Assembly (NCBI GenBank): GCA_016169945.1 | Contig: JADLSH010000315.1 | Span: 310,001-374,000 of the forward strand | DNA length: 64,000 nucleotides | Source of the DNA: Trachythela sp. YZ-2020 | Lineage: Eukaryota; Cnidaria; Anthozoa; Malacalcyonacea; Clavulariidae | Direction of reading: 5' to 3' | In this document: positions 1-11,218 of the stretch, in pieces | How positions within the stretch are numbered: the first letter of the stretch is position 1 | How the letters are laid out: each line of letters opens with the position of its first letter | Position numbers and translations under genes: made by a program | Notes under the pieces: generated by a model | What the model was told of the DNA's origin: nothing | Database searches by the model: none | What the model saw: the letters and a program-made list of their open reading frames with translations, nothing else

Positions 1-117
1 CCCTGCGGCTCAGTTCTCTTCCATCTGCTGGAGAACTTCAAAGATGACGAAGAAGTGTACTTGCGTGAACAAGATGCAAGCCGAGATCTGGCTGCTGACA
101 AGAATAAAACAGATTAA
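1..117 (+). CDS. C-terminal end of an unrecognised protein (partial, 5' end outside window)
   Basis: Frame 1 is open from the first base to a TAA at 115-117 and gives 38 codons. The peptide is charged and hydrophilic: it begins CGSVLFHLLENF, continues KDDEEVYLREQDASRD, and ends DKNKTD. Amphipathic composition, well-mixed codons and a polyadenylation signal 84 bases after the stop make it look like a real last exon. A CAG at 11-13 could be a splice acceptor, in which case only the codons after it are exonic; it lacks a good pyrimidine tract. I do not recognise the family. It could also be a chance open frame, since 38 codons is short. Confidence 0.45.
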   Translation, partial: PCGSVLFHLLENFKDDEEVYLREQDASRDLAADKNKTD

Positions 118-200
118 CGGGCAGTATGGTCGTACACCTGTATTCTACTAATTCATTATGGAGAGTTGATACTCTCAAATTTGGTGTTCCAGTGTTCAAT

Positions 201-206
201 AATAAA
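201..206 (+). terminator. AATAAA polyadenylation signal
   Basis: A canonical AATAAA lies 84 bases after the stop codon at 115-117. It fits a 3' UTR of about 110 bases for the partial gene at the left edge. Confidence 0.4.
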
Positions 207-331
207 CTGTTGCACAGAGAGCCCCATATTGACCTATTCCTAACAATGTGAAGTTTTTAAACATTTCTTGAACTGGTATTAAACGAATGACTTTGAACAC
301 AGGCTTAAAATCACAGCAAATAATATGTACA

Positions 332-380
332 CCCACGCGAGGACACGCACGCAGGGACACGCACGCAAGACACGCACGCA
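332..380. repeat. Short tandem repeat, roughly 13-bp unit
   Basis: Imperfect tandem copies of a GGACACGCACGCA-like unit (three to four copies). It is a minisatellite-like stretch in otherwise featureless DNA. Confidence 0.6.
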
Positions 381-1860
381 CTGGCAAAGAATGTTATCGA
401 TATTTCAAGAAACTAACTGAAACTTTAACCTTGGGGTCAGCATTGGCCGGGGTAATTATAAGCGTGCTCACATAACGTTTTATAATGGTCTAACTATAAT
501 ACTCTGAACATTGTTTACGTGCATGAAACTTTGAGTATCAACAGGAAGAAAAAGTAGCTTGTCTAGCACATGCTTCGTTTAAATAAGTATAAGAGAAGTG
601 ATAACATTGAAAGCATTTTACTTGTTTATTTTGACTAAATTTCCCCGATAATTTCCTCGTTTGCTGGTATAAACATTCGTAGTAGAATTACTGGAGCGTT
701 TTTGAAAACAGGCAGAACTTCAAACATGACGTAAGACTGAATAAAATTCAGAAGAAATCAAAGAATGAAGTATGCGTGTATAATGCTACGTTACAGTAAT
801 TCCGCAAGTGGTCTATATGTATATTTGTAAAACCCTAAGAAACTCAAATAATGGTTGCTGAACTTAATCTCGTGACATCATCGTGCATGCCTAATTGCGG
901 TCACTCGTCATTGTATAAACACTATGATATTACAATATGTAAAAATAGAAAAGTTTGTACTAAATTTAAAAAAAAAGATTCAAACCTGCAAAAACCAAAT
1001 TTTTGGCATATTTTATTGTGATAATCGTAACTCCATAGATTTTTATTTTGAATTTATAAAGTCTAAATTGAAAACTGGGTTTTAAATTTTGTCTCTGTCG
1101 TATGTTTATAAATACAAATATGTTTATAAAGTCTATATATAAAATGTCCGAAGATTGTTTATGTAATCAGCGGAAATTGGTAAAAAACTGACAAATAAAT
1201 TAGCGAAAGGTTACGTGAAAACATTACTTTATTGATTGAGCTTATAAATGGTAATAACGTTTTAAGATACGGGTAGTTAGTAAATGTAATCCAATGGTAG
1301 AGATTTCAATATCCGCAATGGGGTGAGTTGAATGATATCAATTATACGTTCCTTCATCCAATGAATATACAGTATTTCCATTCTAAGACTAAATAAGGCT
1401 TGTGACGTCAATCGAGGACCGAAGTAATTGCGCTAATGTAGTTTATAAGTCAATTATTTTGTTACTTTTAAAATTTATTTAGCAGTTAATTGTTTGTCCA
1501 AGCATGATTCGCGATAGTTGATCCACTCTTGCATTGCTCTACATTTCTTTTATGTTCCTAGCTTTCTCCTAGCTCCACGCACCCGCAATTAATACAGTAA
1601 ACAACATTGGTCTGATCTTCTGGTGATGGTCTGTTTTTAGCTGAAAGCAACCCTCTTTGCATCCTAGAACACACTGCATGCACAAGAAACGCTGATAACA
1701 ACTCAAAACATTTGCCGGAACAATACCGCTATTTACTTAGCAAGAAACTTTGAATATTGTCATGTAATTTTAGTCATCAATCTTGTATGTAGGCGGAGTC
1801 ACTAAATGTCATTCTTTGTCTGTATATGTAACTGTAAACCGATGTTAGTATCACACTATT
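381..1860. other. Intergenic, no gene seen
   Basis: AT-rich sequence with stops in all frames. I see no exon-like open frame, transposon ends or RNA gene. Confidence 0.5.
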
Positions 1861-1870
1861 CATTGTAATC

Positions 1871-1921
1871 TACCCGTTGAAGACTACAGACTGGCAGTCG
1901 AAAGCTCGTAACTTCAATAAA
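1871..1921 (+). repeat. Stem-loop motif resembling a retroelement end or degenerate hammerhead core
   Basis: The stretch has GACTAC (1882-1887) paired, with one mismatch, to GCAGTC (1894-1899). GAAA and CTCGTAAC follow, then AATAAA at 1916-1921. The order TGAAG - stem - GAAA recalls the hammerhead core carried by Penelope-like and retrozyme elements. The first core box is not the canonical CTGANGA, so self-cleavage is doubtful. A 3' end of a dispersed retroelement is the simplest reading. Confidence 0.3.
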
Positions 1922-2263
1922 TATTTATACCAGAGAACGTTTACAAATTTAATATGAATCATCCTGGTTTCGCTTCAAACATCTATAAACAGTATGAACA
2001 GTTCATATTACTTCCGTTCCCGATTTGGCGTCACAAGTGTGTTGAAACACAAGGTGATAGGCAAGTTTTAAAAAAAATTGAGAATTCGTATACTAGTTTT
2101 GCACTAACGAACCAGTATTTAGTAAGAGAAATTTGACGCGAAATTTAAATTAATTTATGGACGATTATTACCGTGGTATCAAGACAATGATACGTTGCTG
2201 ATTTCCGTCGTGTTTTCCTTGTGCATTTATAAGATAAACCTTTTAAATAACGTAAAGTACTGT

Positions 2264-2443
2264 AAGCCAATTCGGAGTTTCCACTGCGCATCCAAATGAC
2301 GCGTTCTGCGTCGGGATAAAATTGCAGTTCAATCCTAACATGTAGCCTAGGTAAGACTGGAAGAATCATAATTATTATGCATATCAAAGTATTCAAAATG
2401 TTCTGTCTTTCTGCAATTTTATCCCGAAACTCGGAACTGGCTT
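2264..2443. repeat. Small foldback repeat
   Basis: The left arm is AAGCCAATTCGGAGTTT (2264-2280) plus CGGGATAAAATTGCAG (2312-2327). The right arm (2411-2443) is their reverse complement with few mismatches; the left arm has a 31-base interruption. Related sequence recurs inside the ETS intron around 3600-3730 and 4074-4090, so this is a dispersed family. Confidence 0.6.
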
Positions 2444-2449
2444 ATTATA

Positions 2450-3020
2450 CCGGGTGGCGCAAAAGAAGCACGACTGAGCTATTACACTAAAACAAGTCTT
2501 TGCATTCAGCGATGTCTAACTTAGATTTTGATATATGCCATGCGCATTTTCATGCAATTGACGGAGATAGCTGCGTATAAACTTAAGTAAACATTTTTGG
2601 AAGTGTCGAGAATTGCTAAAAATCGTCTATTAAATAATTTGATAACCATTAGCATTTTACGTAAGTATTCGTTTCGATGAAGTGAAGGTAGAAGGCCAAA
2701 TATTAGAATAAAAGAGCATATCTATTCAAGAAACATTTCTAACTTCAACTTCACTTCATTGAAATAATACTTACGATAAAATGGTAAGGGTTATCAAATT
2801 AGTTTATTCTCGTTTTTAGTAAATTCTCCACACTTCCAAAAATGTTTACTTATAAAGTTTAAACGCGGTTATCTCAGTCAATATTGCATGAAAACGCACA
2901 TGGCATATATAAAAATTTAAGTTGGACATCGCTGAATGCAAAGAAACTTGTTAAAGTGCTCTTTTAATTTTTAAGTTATACTAAATCAAACAGTCGTAGC
3001 TACTTGTTTTTGCGCCATCC

Positions 3021-3022
<2 letters not shown>
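2450..3022. mobile_element. 573-bp foldback MITE flanked by TA
   Basis: The element starts CCGGGTGGCGCAAAA and ends with the near reverse complement TTTTGCGCCATCCGG. The inverted similarity continues inward for about 250 bases on each side, e.g. TGCATTCAGCGATGTC at about 2503 against GACATCGCTGAATGCA at about 2926. It is flanked by TA at 2448-2449 and 3023-3024, as in Tc1/mariner-type insertion. There is no coding capacity. Confidence 0.75.

Positions 3023-3052
<30 letters not shown>
3023..3052. repeat. (TA)15 microsatellite
   Basis: Thirty bases of perfect TA repeat directly abut the right end of the foldback element. It may have grown from the TA target duplication. Confidence 0.9.
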
Positions 3053-3054
<2 letters not shown>

Positions 3055-3286
3055 GATATGATTTAAAACGAAACAATTTAAAACCTATAACGTATATACA
3101 AGTTATCATGTTAATTTTATTCCTCAAAATATAATGATCATTTTTTGGGGGACCCCTGTATAAATCTTCCTACATGAAACAAAACGCCTAAAGCCGTGTT
3201 TTTTTTCCTGTTTTACTGATAACAAAATTGCTTTTTCAATAACATATCCCATAACGTTGCGAATTCGATACTTCTCTAATTCACAG

Positions 3287-4826
3287 TGTTTTGGCATTTT
3301 TGCGTTCACTGATTTTCAACGCAAAAGCAATATGACAAGCTCGCAAGCGGAGTGTCGAAAAATGGCTACAAGATCTTCGGTATATCTTTGGGAGTTTCTG
3401 CTCGAAATTCTTGAAGACAATAAACTGGAGTTGTTGTGTCACTGGGTTAACAAGTCTCGCCGTGAATTCTGCGTCAAAGACCCGGAGGAGATTGCCAAGT
3501 TATGGGGTATGATGAAGCACCGTCCATTCATGGATAAGAAGAAGCTATTGCGTGCTATACGTTACTATTATACCTCACAGCGTATAACTAAGGTAAAGGA
3601 CAATACTGTAAACCCTTTCAACTGCGCATTCAAAACAACCGTTTTGATTTGGGGTAAAATTGTGGTTGAGTCCGAGTGGTGTATTATAGCTGGAACAGGA
3701 AGACTTAAAATATGCATATCAAAGTATTCAATTGTTCAATCATCCATTTATATTTTACCTATAGCTTCAATAGGTGGGTTTCACTAAGGTCTAAGCATTA
3801 TCATAAAATAAGAAAATGAGAAATTAATGATAATTATTTTTATTATACACAGTAGTCTTGTATTTGAAGGTATTTGATAAATGGAAATGTAGTTTAATTT
3901 TCTTGCTCTTATAAGTAAGTTGACCACCATCTGCTGCCCTGTAATACCTGGTGAAACCCACCAATAGAAGAACAAACAGCTTTCGTACTGCTTACTCGCT
4001 TCCAATTACCAAAATATTCCCTGTGAGTGATCCTCTGAAGCGAATGAATGATTGAACAATGTTATAATTCAACTGCAATTTTATCCCGATGCAGTCGAAA
4101 CTACGAACTATCTTTAAAATATTTGTGTGTAAAGATCCATTGTTAAAAGGATCAGTTTTTGTGATTCTTTTTGTAGGAATGAGTTATTCTTGTTTTTTCC
4201 TTGAGGATTCGGATTGTTTCTGCCATCCGACATGGCCGCCGTGCCTCTATTCCGGGCATTTTCTAAGGAATTTTCGATAGTGCACACTGCCGAGGTATGC
4301 CTTTTGAGGTAATATACAAGTGCTAACTTTCAGTGTTAGTGGAAGAAACTGACCACGTTTGACTGAGGTACAGGGATCCTCGAGATCCTCCGCGAAATTT
4401 TGAAATTCTGAGTCTATGAAATGTCATTTCCTGTATTTTCGGGAGAGATTTTATAAGAATTCTAAAGGTAACAAATATAGAAAACGTAAAAAGATAACCG
4501 TCTCCCCAAACTCAAGGCCTAAGATATTTATTGCATGTACTTTGTTGCTATAGCACTTGTAATACGGATTAAGTTGAAACTGAAATTTTCAAGTTTTCAA
4601 TACTGTTCACTTTCCAATCAATACTGCACAAAATGTGCCGATACTTAACACTAAAGTAGTCCTTGCCTCTTCTTAAAATCTACCAATTCCAACATTAACA
4701 TTAGCTTACTTCTCCTTACAGATACCTGGAAAAACATTTTCCTACAAGTTTGGAGAAATTCCTTATGCACACCCGGCCTTCATCGCCTTCCCTTATCGCC
4801 CAGCTAGTCCGGTGAATGTTCCATAG
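3287..4826 (+). CDS. ETS-domain transcription factor, 3' part in two exons (3287-3592, 4722-4826)
   Basis: ETS proteins are winged helix-turn-helix nuclear regulators that bind GGAA/T sites. The upstream exon encodes VYLWEFLLEILEDN, a WVNKSRREF strand, PEEIAKLWG, and a recognition helix KKLLRAIRYYY. It ends at AAG|GTAAAG, a strong donor in phase 0. After a 1,129-base intron the acceptor TCTCCTTACAG|ATA at 4722 continues in the same phase with IPGKTFSYKF, the expected last strand and wing, then 24 residues to a TAG at 4824-4826. Counted from the Met at 3332 the product is 121 residues with the ETS domain at about 17-97. The two arginines that read GGA (R74, R77) are kept, but the usual N-Y-E-K-L-S segment is D-K-K-K-L-L, so it is a divergent member. 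An acceptor CTCTAATTCACAG at 3286 suggests one or more upstream exons that I could not find; translation may instead start at 3332. Subfamily unresolved. Confidence 0.88.
3593..4721 (+). other. Intron of the ETS gene, carrying foldback-repeat sequence
   Basis: The intron is bounded by GTAAAG and a pyrimidine-rich CAG. Bases 3600-3730 and 4074-4090 are diverged copies of the foldback repeat at 2264-2443, sharing ACTGCGCAT and CTGCAATTTTATCCCG. Bases 4370-4460 resemble the interior of the hAT element at 12601-13108. The ETS open frame reads 65 codons into this intron, but the intronic part has no family resemblance. Confidence 0.7.
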
Positions 4827-5130
4827 ACGTCCACGATTGGGCAAATGGACCATTTTTGGAAAACGTTTTATAAACTACGGTTATTAGACTTTTATACATG
4901 TATTTAGCTGTTAACGGACAAACAGGTTTAATGAGACTTTACGGTTGTTTAATATATCTTGTATTATATTAGCATTAATACTTCTTGTAAATATTTACAA
5001 TTAAATATGCAACTCCTACTGTATGTATTAAACGTAAGGAAGCATCCATTGTTGTACGTGTAAAATAGAACAAATACTAAAACGAATTAAAACTTTATTA
5101 TCCCAATTTTTCGTCCGTCTTTATAATTAA

Positions 5131-5231
5131 CAATTATTCGCCGAAGGTTCGGTGAATATCGGTGAAAGAAAACTTAGACGAAGTCGAGGTTTTTATTTAC
5201 CGATATTCACCAAGCCTGAGGCGAATAATTG
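5131..5231. repeat. 101-bp hairpin element
   Basis: CAATTATTCGCCGAAGG at the left is mirrored by the reverse complement ending GGCGAATAATTG. Inner arms GGTGAATATCGGT / ACCGATATTCACC pair as well, leaving a GAAGTCGAGG-type loop. It is a small palindromic element. Confidence 0.75.
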
Positions 5232-5236
5232 TTTTA

Positions 5237-5416
5237 GTAAAATGAAATAGGTGATTATTTGGAAAAAAATAAAAAATGCACATTTCAAAAATATTTTAAT
5301 TGAATATTTACGATAAAAGCGGCTTAAAAACGCTTTAGGTGATTATCGCGTATTAATCCGAGGTAGCGCAACAAATCAGCGTTGAGAATTTTCAATAATC
5401 ACCTATGTAATTTTAC
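5237..5416. repeat. Inverted repeat, 23-base arms
   Basis: GTAAAATGAAATAGGTGATTATT at 5237 is matched, with two mismatches, by the reverse complement at 5394-5416. It probably belongs to the same element cluster as the adjacent hairpin. Confidence 0.6.
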
Positions 5417-5730
5417 TAATAACTTGATAATACTATATCCGGCGAATCACAAAGATTTGAGTTTATTAAATAAGCTACATTATATCTGTATAAAATCAAA
5501 CAATTTTAAAAGTACAAAATCAATATTTATAGCGAGAATACGATACAACCTCATTCGCAGATCAAATAAATACAAGTGTCTACAGTTTTGAAGAAGGTAC
5601 TCGCTGCGTACCTATTTTTTCGTAAAACGTTGTTTTCAAGACCAAATAAATTCATTACATGAAGTAATCTATGTTTCGAATCTTTTCTCTCTTGGAAAGC
5701 ACGATGTAAATTGTTTGCCCCAAAAAGTGT

Positions 5731-5739
5731 TATATAAAG
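5731..5739 (+). promoter_or_regulatory. Possible TATA box before the exon-like remnant
   Basis: TATATAAAG lies 48 bases before the ATG at 5787. It is only meaningful if that start is real. Confidence 0.3.
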
Positions 5740-5786
5740 TTTATTTCATTTCGTATCGAGAAATTGTTTTATTTATACTCTTGACA

Positions 5787-5941
5787 ATGTCTGACAAAGG
5801 TGGTTTTCAGAGTTCATTATTTGCTGGAATGAACTTAGGACGAAGTAAAACCAGTAGTTCAAACAACCACATTTAATACTTCCTTGTTGGAAAAGGACGA
5901 GACAAAAGGACAATTGACAGAATGCAGTACTTCAAGCAAAG
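5787..5941 (+). pseudogene. Frameshifted first-exon-like sequence
   Basis: An ATG with A at -3 opens a frame reading MSDKGGFQSSLFAGMNLGRS and nine more residues before a TAA at 5874-5876. In the +1 frame coding-like sequence continues, TFNTSLLEKDETKGQLTEC then STSSK, ending at AAAG|GTAACA, a plausible donor at 5942. The composition on both sides (Ser, Lys, Glu, Thr-rich, low complexity as at the N-terminus of many nuclear proteins) suggests one exon broken by a single-base indel near 5868. No downstream exon was recognised. It could be a decayed duplicate, a sequencing error, or chance. Confidence 0.35.
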
Positions 5942-6289
5942 GTAACAATGGCTGAGTAATATTTTGATATATTTTACCCTAACACCAGATAATTTTACAT
6001 CACATGGGGTCGTTTGTAATAGAGTAAAATATGAACTAGGAGTTACTATCACAATAAAAGTGATGCCTCAAACTAGACGTCGTTGAATATATATTTAATA
6101 ATTTAATTGGGATTTGCTCCGCAGCGAATAGAGTGCATTTAATAGGGTGCATTGCTCCTTAATGGGTTAACAACAACATGGGCAGATAGTCTGTTTCATT
6201 GAACATTGAACACATTCCATTTGATGAGCAAAATTGCCTGGGTTTAGACAAAGTAGGCCAGTAGGGTGTATCAATTCGAAATTTTGTTA

Positions 6290-6695
6290 GGGGCGACGTC
6301 CATACTCACATTGCCACGCAAAACGTCATTTTGACGTTTTGAGTGGGTGGGTGGGTTTTTAAGAGACAGTTTGACGTTTTGCGTGGCAGTTTGAATTTTT
6401 AAAATCAGGAAATATTGAATACATGTACGGAGATTATTTTGGTTGTACATATACAAGTTAACTTGAAGTATTTGTGTATTTCACTATGAAATACCGCTGT
6501 ACCAAAGGCTTTATGTCTCTTTAAAACACGTTCTTTTCGCGAATTTATTCTATCATTATTTAAAACTACAAAGGCATTAATTTGAAGCATTATTATAACA
6601 ATATACACTTGACGTTTTCAGCACTGGGTGGGTGGGTCAAAACGAAAACGTCAAAATGACGTTTTGCGTGGCAATGTGAGTATGGACATCGCCCC
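6290..6695. mobile_element. 406-bp Harbinger-type MITE with TTA target duplication
   Basis: GGGGCGACGTCCATACTCAC at 6290 and the reverse complement of GGGGCGATGTCCATACTCAC ending at 6695 form terminal repeats of about 50 bases. They run on through CATTGCCACGCAAAACGTCA. TTA flanks both sides (6287-6289 and 6696-6698), the 3-bp target typical of PIF/Harbinger. The interior has no transposase; it repeats CGTTTTGCGTGGC and GGGTGGGTGGGT. Confidence 0.8.
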
Positions 6696-6698
6696 TTA

Positions 6699-8500
6699 CA
6701 CACCCCTCGTAGCCTTGGCCAAGGGGGGTCAGGAGGGGTGTCAATTAGCATATCAAATCCAAGTTTTGGATTTGACAGAGCATTTATCAAACAAAAATAT
6801 ACATCTAGGCCATCTTATTTTTAAAGAAATTTCTGACAAGAAAACTCCCTTGACCCTGTAGGTGGTCCTCAGTCACCGACCACACCCTGCTTCATGACCA
6901 ATGCCCACTTAGTAACACTAGATCAATAAAAGATGGCTCTTACTGGCCTCTATGGAGCACAGTTGGTTACCATAGTTAGTGAATTTGCAAAAAAACTTGT
7001 CATGTGAAACCTGGCCTTATTTGTACAGACATTTCAAATAGAAAAGTGGATCTATTTATAAAATCTTTCTCGTACAATTGTACAACATGCCGACAAATTT
7101 CAGAAGCTATACAGTATCCAACAACTTAAGGAAGGATTCAAGAACTTTCAAGCGCCCTTTATAAATTCAAGCACTTTCAAGGCCTTGAATTTTTGTTTTC
7201 AAATCAGATAAATTATGCATGGCCTCTATGGGCCGCCGTAGAGAATGCATCTCCTGCAGGTAGCACTCCTGCCCTCTAACAAACGCCTGCTAGACTTGGC
7301 AAGGCGATATAGTTCATTCCTCAATAATTGGCCTGGGATTGTCTACTTCGTGCTGACATGCACAAAAACCTTTCAATTGTTGATAATTGTGTACTAGTTT
7401 CCCCGCGCGTGGGAGCCTGCATGTGTTGTTGTTTTTGACTAAATTGGGGGAAGCTGATGAATATGCAGAGATCCTCCTCTGCAATAAGACGGCGACAAAG
7501 GCGAAGAAGTGGGTGTATTGTTAAATGCTAAAACATTGCTTTCGTGATATTCAAGTAAAAAAAAACTAACACAATGTAAAGTCCACAAATACGTGCAGTA
7601 GGCTTATAGACATATTTTAAAGCTTTGCCAATTATTATAAATAATTGTAGTATTTTCAACAAACGCAAAAAGATTCAATATTAAATTTCCACATTGTTTA
7701 ATAATTGTAAAAAAATAACATTTAACTGATACAGATAACAATTTTGTTCTACTGAGTACTGGATCTAATCAACAACATTTCGATTCTCGTAATCACCGAC
7801 GAAAAGTCATTTATGCCCAGTCATGACCTATTTCATCTTCCCGCCCTGTACCCCAGTCTTTTATGCATAGCCATAGGTTACGATTTTCTAAATATTTGTA
7901 TTAAGTCATAATTGAAAGTTTTGGTGAAATTCTTTTATATGAGATTTTGTGCTTACTTGCTTGTTCGCTAGTACAAAAATAGGCTATTATTAATATTATG
8001 TTGGAAAACATTTTGCAGTTGAGGAACGAAACGAGGCAGCTTAAACTGCTTCACTCGCGCTGGCCGAATCACGTGACTGAAACCAGTCGCTCGGATACAC
8101 AAAGCCAAAGGAACGTAAGTTCAAGTTTCATGGCGTATCTGCATGCATCGAAACAAAATGAAAATTGCCACGAAAGAAACCTGTGTTCGCTTTTCATCCC
8201 TCGTCGCCAAAGCGAGTGGAATGGAAACGGCCTTAAGTGGACAAAACCAAAGAAAAAACAATAAAATTTCTCGCCGATATTCTTTAATAGTGACCTGTCG
8301 TGCTTTGCTGTTCTTATGCTAATACTGAATGATAAAACAATTATTGAACTTAGGTATCGTAAAACATTGCATCGGTAGTTTGTCGGTGGCTCGCAGATCA
8401 AATGTTTGCGTATATCGAACTAATCGAAGGGAGTTAGATCTGCTTGTCACTGACAAATCACGGCGATATTTTGCTCAACCTCGTCCAATAATTTTCATTT
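6699..8500. other. Intergenic, no gene seen
   Basis: Contains a small hairpin at 6699-6764 (ACACCCCTC against GAGGGGTGT, with CCTTGGCCAAGG inside). The frame at 7998-8264 opens with a Met but shows no domain, no splice context and no family resemblance. Confidence 0.45.
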
Positions 8501-8705
8501 AAGACCACGTTCACACTATACCGGATCCGCATCATCACGACATCAATTTAAGCCGTTTTACGGCACCCTGACCCTAGGCTTTTGCCAGTTAGCTGATTTT
8601 GTTGAATCGATCATACTATTATAATTTTGGGGGCTAAACTCGCTTTGATATGGCTCAATTTGATGTCGTGACCATGTGTATCCGGCATAGTGTAAACGCG
8701 GCCTT
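8501..8705. mobile_element. 205-bp palindromic MITE
   Basis: AAGACCACGTTCACACTATA at 8501 pairs with the reverse complement of AAGGCCGCGTTTACACTATG ending at 8705. The arms extend through CCGGAT and TGATGTCGTGA. No clear target duplication is visible, so the superfamily is not assigned. Confidence 0.7.
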
Positions 8706-11213
8706 ATTGTACCCAAATTATTCCAATCTATGGCAATGTGCAGTTTCAATCTTTCTGTCCTCATTGTTGGAACGTCTTTGTAGTCCTTGTAGTTAATAAT
8801 AAAAGACCGCTTTCATTGTTGTTGATGCATGTCAAATGTGTTATGATTTCAGTCAGTTCAACACGCAACCGGATCTTGGGGCCTTTACGGAGACAGCTCA
8901 AGCTGTAGACCAATTTGTAGACCCAAACCACAATTGACAGATATTTTTAAACATACTGAAAAATATCATGGTACGTTTACACGCTCATATTCAGTAAAAC
9001 CTTTCTTAACATAAAACCTTTAATAACATAATCGTCTAAACAGAGGATTCTTTGTCTATTGCTTATATAATTGTTCTTTCCAACGTCGTTCATCGATCAT
9101 GTCGGTCTTAGGTGTCTGGCGATGCGTGCGCATCCAGGGTTAATATACTTACTAGCGATGATCCGTCCAAATTTTCGTTAGAAGATAGCATTCCAGGTCT
9201 TATTAGTTCAGTGGCAGTAAGTATAGCTAGCTTCGGTAAATTGTAGTAATAAGTTCTTTCCCGTAGCAACCTTGAAATATTTGATAATGATGTTCATAAA
9301 AGGGCACGCGCCATAAATCATCATGCAACTTCAGTAAAAAGATATTTTAACGAGCAAATATTGGACTCGAGATATTGCATTGTGCCAAAATTGGATCACT
9401 TGATTTGGTTATTTAAAGCACGAGACTGCCCGCTCAACTCAATATCAGGCTGGATATAGAAAACCCGGAGACTAAAAATAAAATGTTTACAATGCCGGGA
9501 CCATGAATGCCGCCTGTGAAGTTTATTTGTCTTGGTGATAGGCTCTGGCCGAGAGTTGTTGTCAGGAGAACAAAACATCGAGACAACAGGAGCTCTTCTA
9601 ACTTCACGGGTTGTAAAACGGCTCATAATAGAGTAACTTTATGACGAATTAAAACAAACAATGATTTTTCTGGCTATTCAATCTATTTAATTTGTAGGAG
9701 TATAGAAGATGATTCCAACAACTATTATGAAATTAGATAGTTGGTGAAGTCTTGCTGTGAAATAAAAATAGTGAATGTGACCGAGTATGGAAAGAAATAG
9801 AAGAATATTAGCATTGTGTTCAACAGACAACAGATAAGAGTATATTATTCTTTTTCTGTGACAAGTACAAAGATATGCATAAACGACTAACAATACAACT
9901 ACAATACACTGAATTAGTAGAATCACGAACGAAGCACAAAGTTCCCTTCTCGCAAGATTCTCACCATAGTTACTATATAAATAAAATGTATGCCAAATTT
10001 AAGTTATTGAAACAAAATTTAGCAAATTAGTTTTGTGGATTGGCAATCACGGACAGTATTCTAACGTAGTAGTCATAAACACGTTAAGGTAAACTATTGC
10101 AGTCAATATTTTGTGAATTACTGACAATGATTTGCAGCCATGTTGCCTGTTGGTATGGCCAAATTCAATGAAACTTGAGGTCATGGCCCACAATCCAAGA
10201 ATAGGTTCTCTAAACTAGGAAAGAAGAATAGTAAGGGCTAAATTAATACTTTATTACCATTTATAAACAGATTGAAACAATATGACAGCCTCGTACCAGG
10301 CGCAGCTGGTTCAGCGCGACTTTACAATTAAGCCCCTGGGCACAAGGTTGACAACATGGAATTAGTTATGTATATTTATCAAAATTACTTCATATTCTAC
10401 AAGCTTTTTACAAACGTAACAGCCTTTTCTTGACTTAGCAACTAAACAAAGTTTATAGCATTGATAGTCATTTCTTAATTTAGATTCAGGTCCATGGGAA
10501 GACACTCAAACCACATCACGGAGTAACTAATTTTCACTTCAAAATAATAACCTGGTTTACATCCTTCAAGTTACCAGTAAAAATGTAAAATATAGCCTAA
10601 AGGAATTGAAATCATAGTATATATTATAATCTCTGACAATCTGATGTATTAAGCTTTATTGTACTGAAGATAGCTTATAGATGTCATGTCTTAATTTGGA
10701 ATGATTGCTCACTGAAAAACTGGTGAATCAATTGTTTGTTTTGCCTTGAAACTACAAGTCTACAACAAGCCAGTTCATAGTACAGGTGATGACGTCAGTG
10801 CAAACTACAGGTTAACCACAGCCACACTGTGCAGCCACTCTCCAACGTGGAATGAAAATAGTCATGTAGAATTTAATACTACACTTTTCATAATATTTTT
10901 CGGCTGCAGCTTGAAATGTTCTGGACAGTTCTATCAGTTTTAAACGGCTCATGTTCTCCCTAGAGGGTATAGTCACTTTGAAAGCTTTAATTCAACGGAT
11001 TTTTGAAAGGACGCGCTTTGAGAGCACGCCCGCTAAGCTATCTGGGTGCTCATATATGGCAAGAGTCTGCAAACCAGTGAAGGCACTGATCTCAAACATG
11101 TGAACAGTCCAGCATATAAACAGCAACGTCAGCAACGATCATTTCTGTCTTTCTGACGAAAACTCTTCACTCTCTCTTCAAAACAATACTATATTTTATC
11201 TCCAAAATAACTC
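8706..11213. other. Intergenic, no gene seen
   Basis: No convincing exon. The minus-strand frame at 9396-9626 starts MSRFTTREVRRAPVVSMFCS and could hide a first exon, but it has no recognisable domain. Around 10290-10340 a GC-richer stretch looks like a transposon fragment. Confidence 0.4.
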
Positions 11214-11218
11214 ATTAA

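Noticed and set aside
8069..8401. 110-codon minus-strand frame
   Set aside because: Overlaps another open frame on the plus strand; no domain, splice context or plausible composition.
9396..9626. 76-codon minus-strand frame as a first exon
   Set aside because: Possible donor CATT|GTAAAC is weak and no family resemblance is seen.
10746..10943. C2-domain-like exon (SPTWNE motif)
   Set aside because: A single short motif; no splice sites in phase and the rest of the frame is not C2-like.
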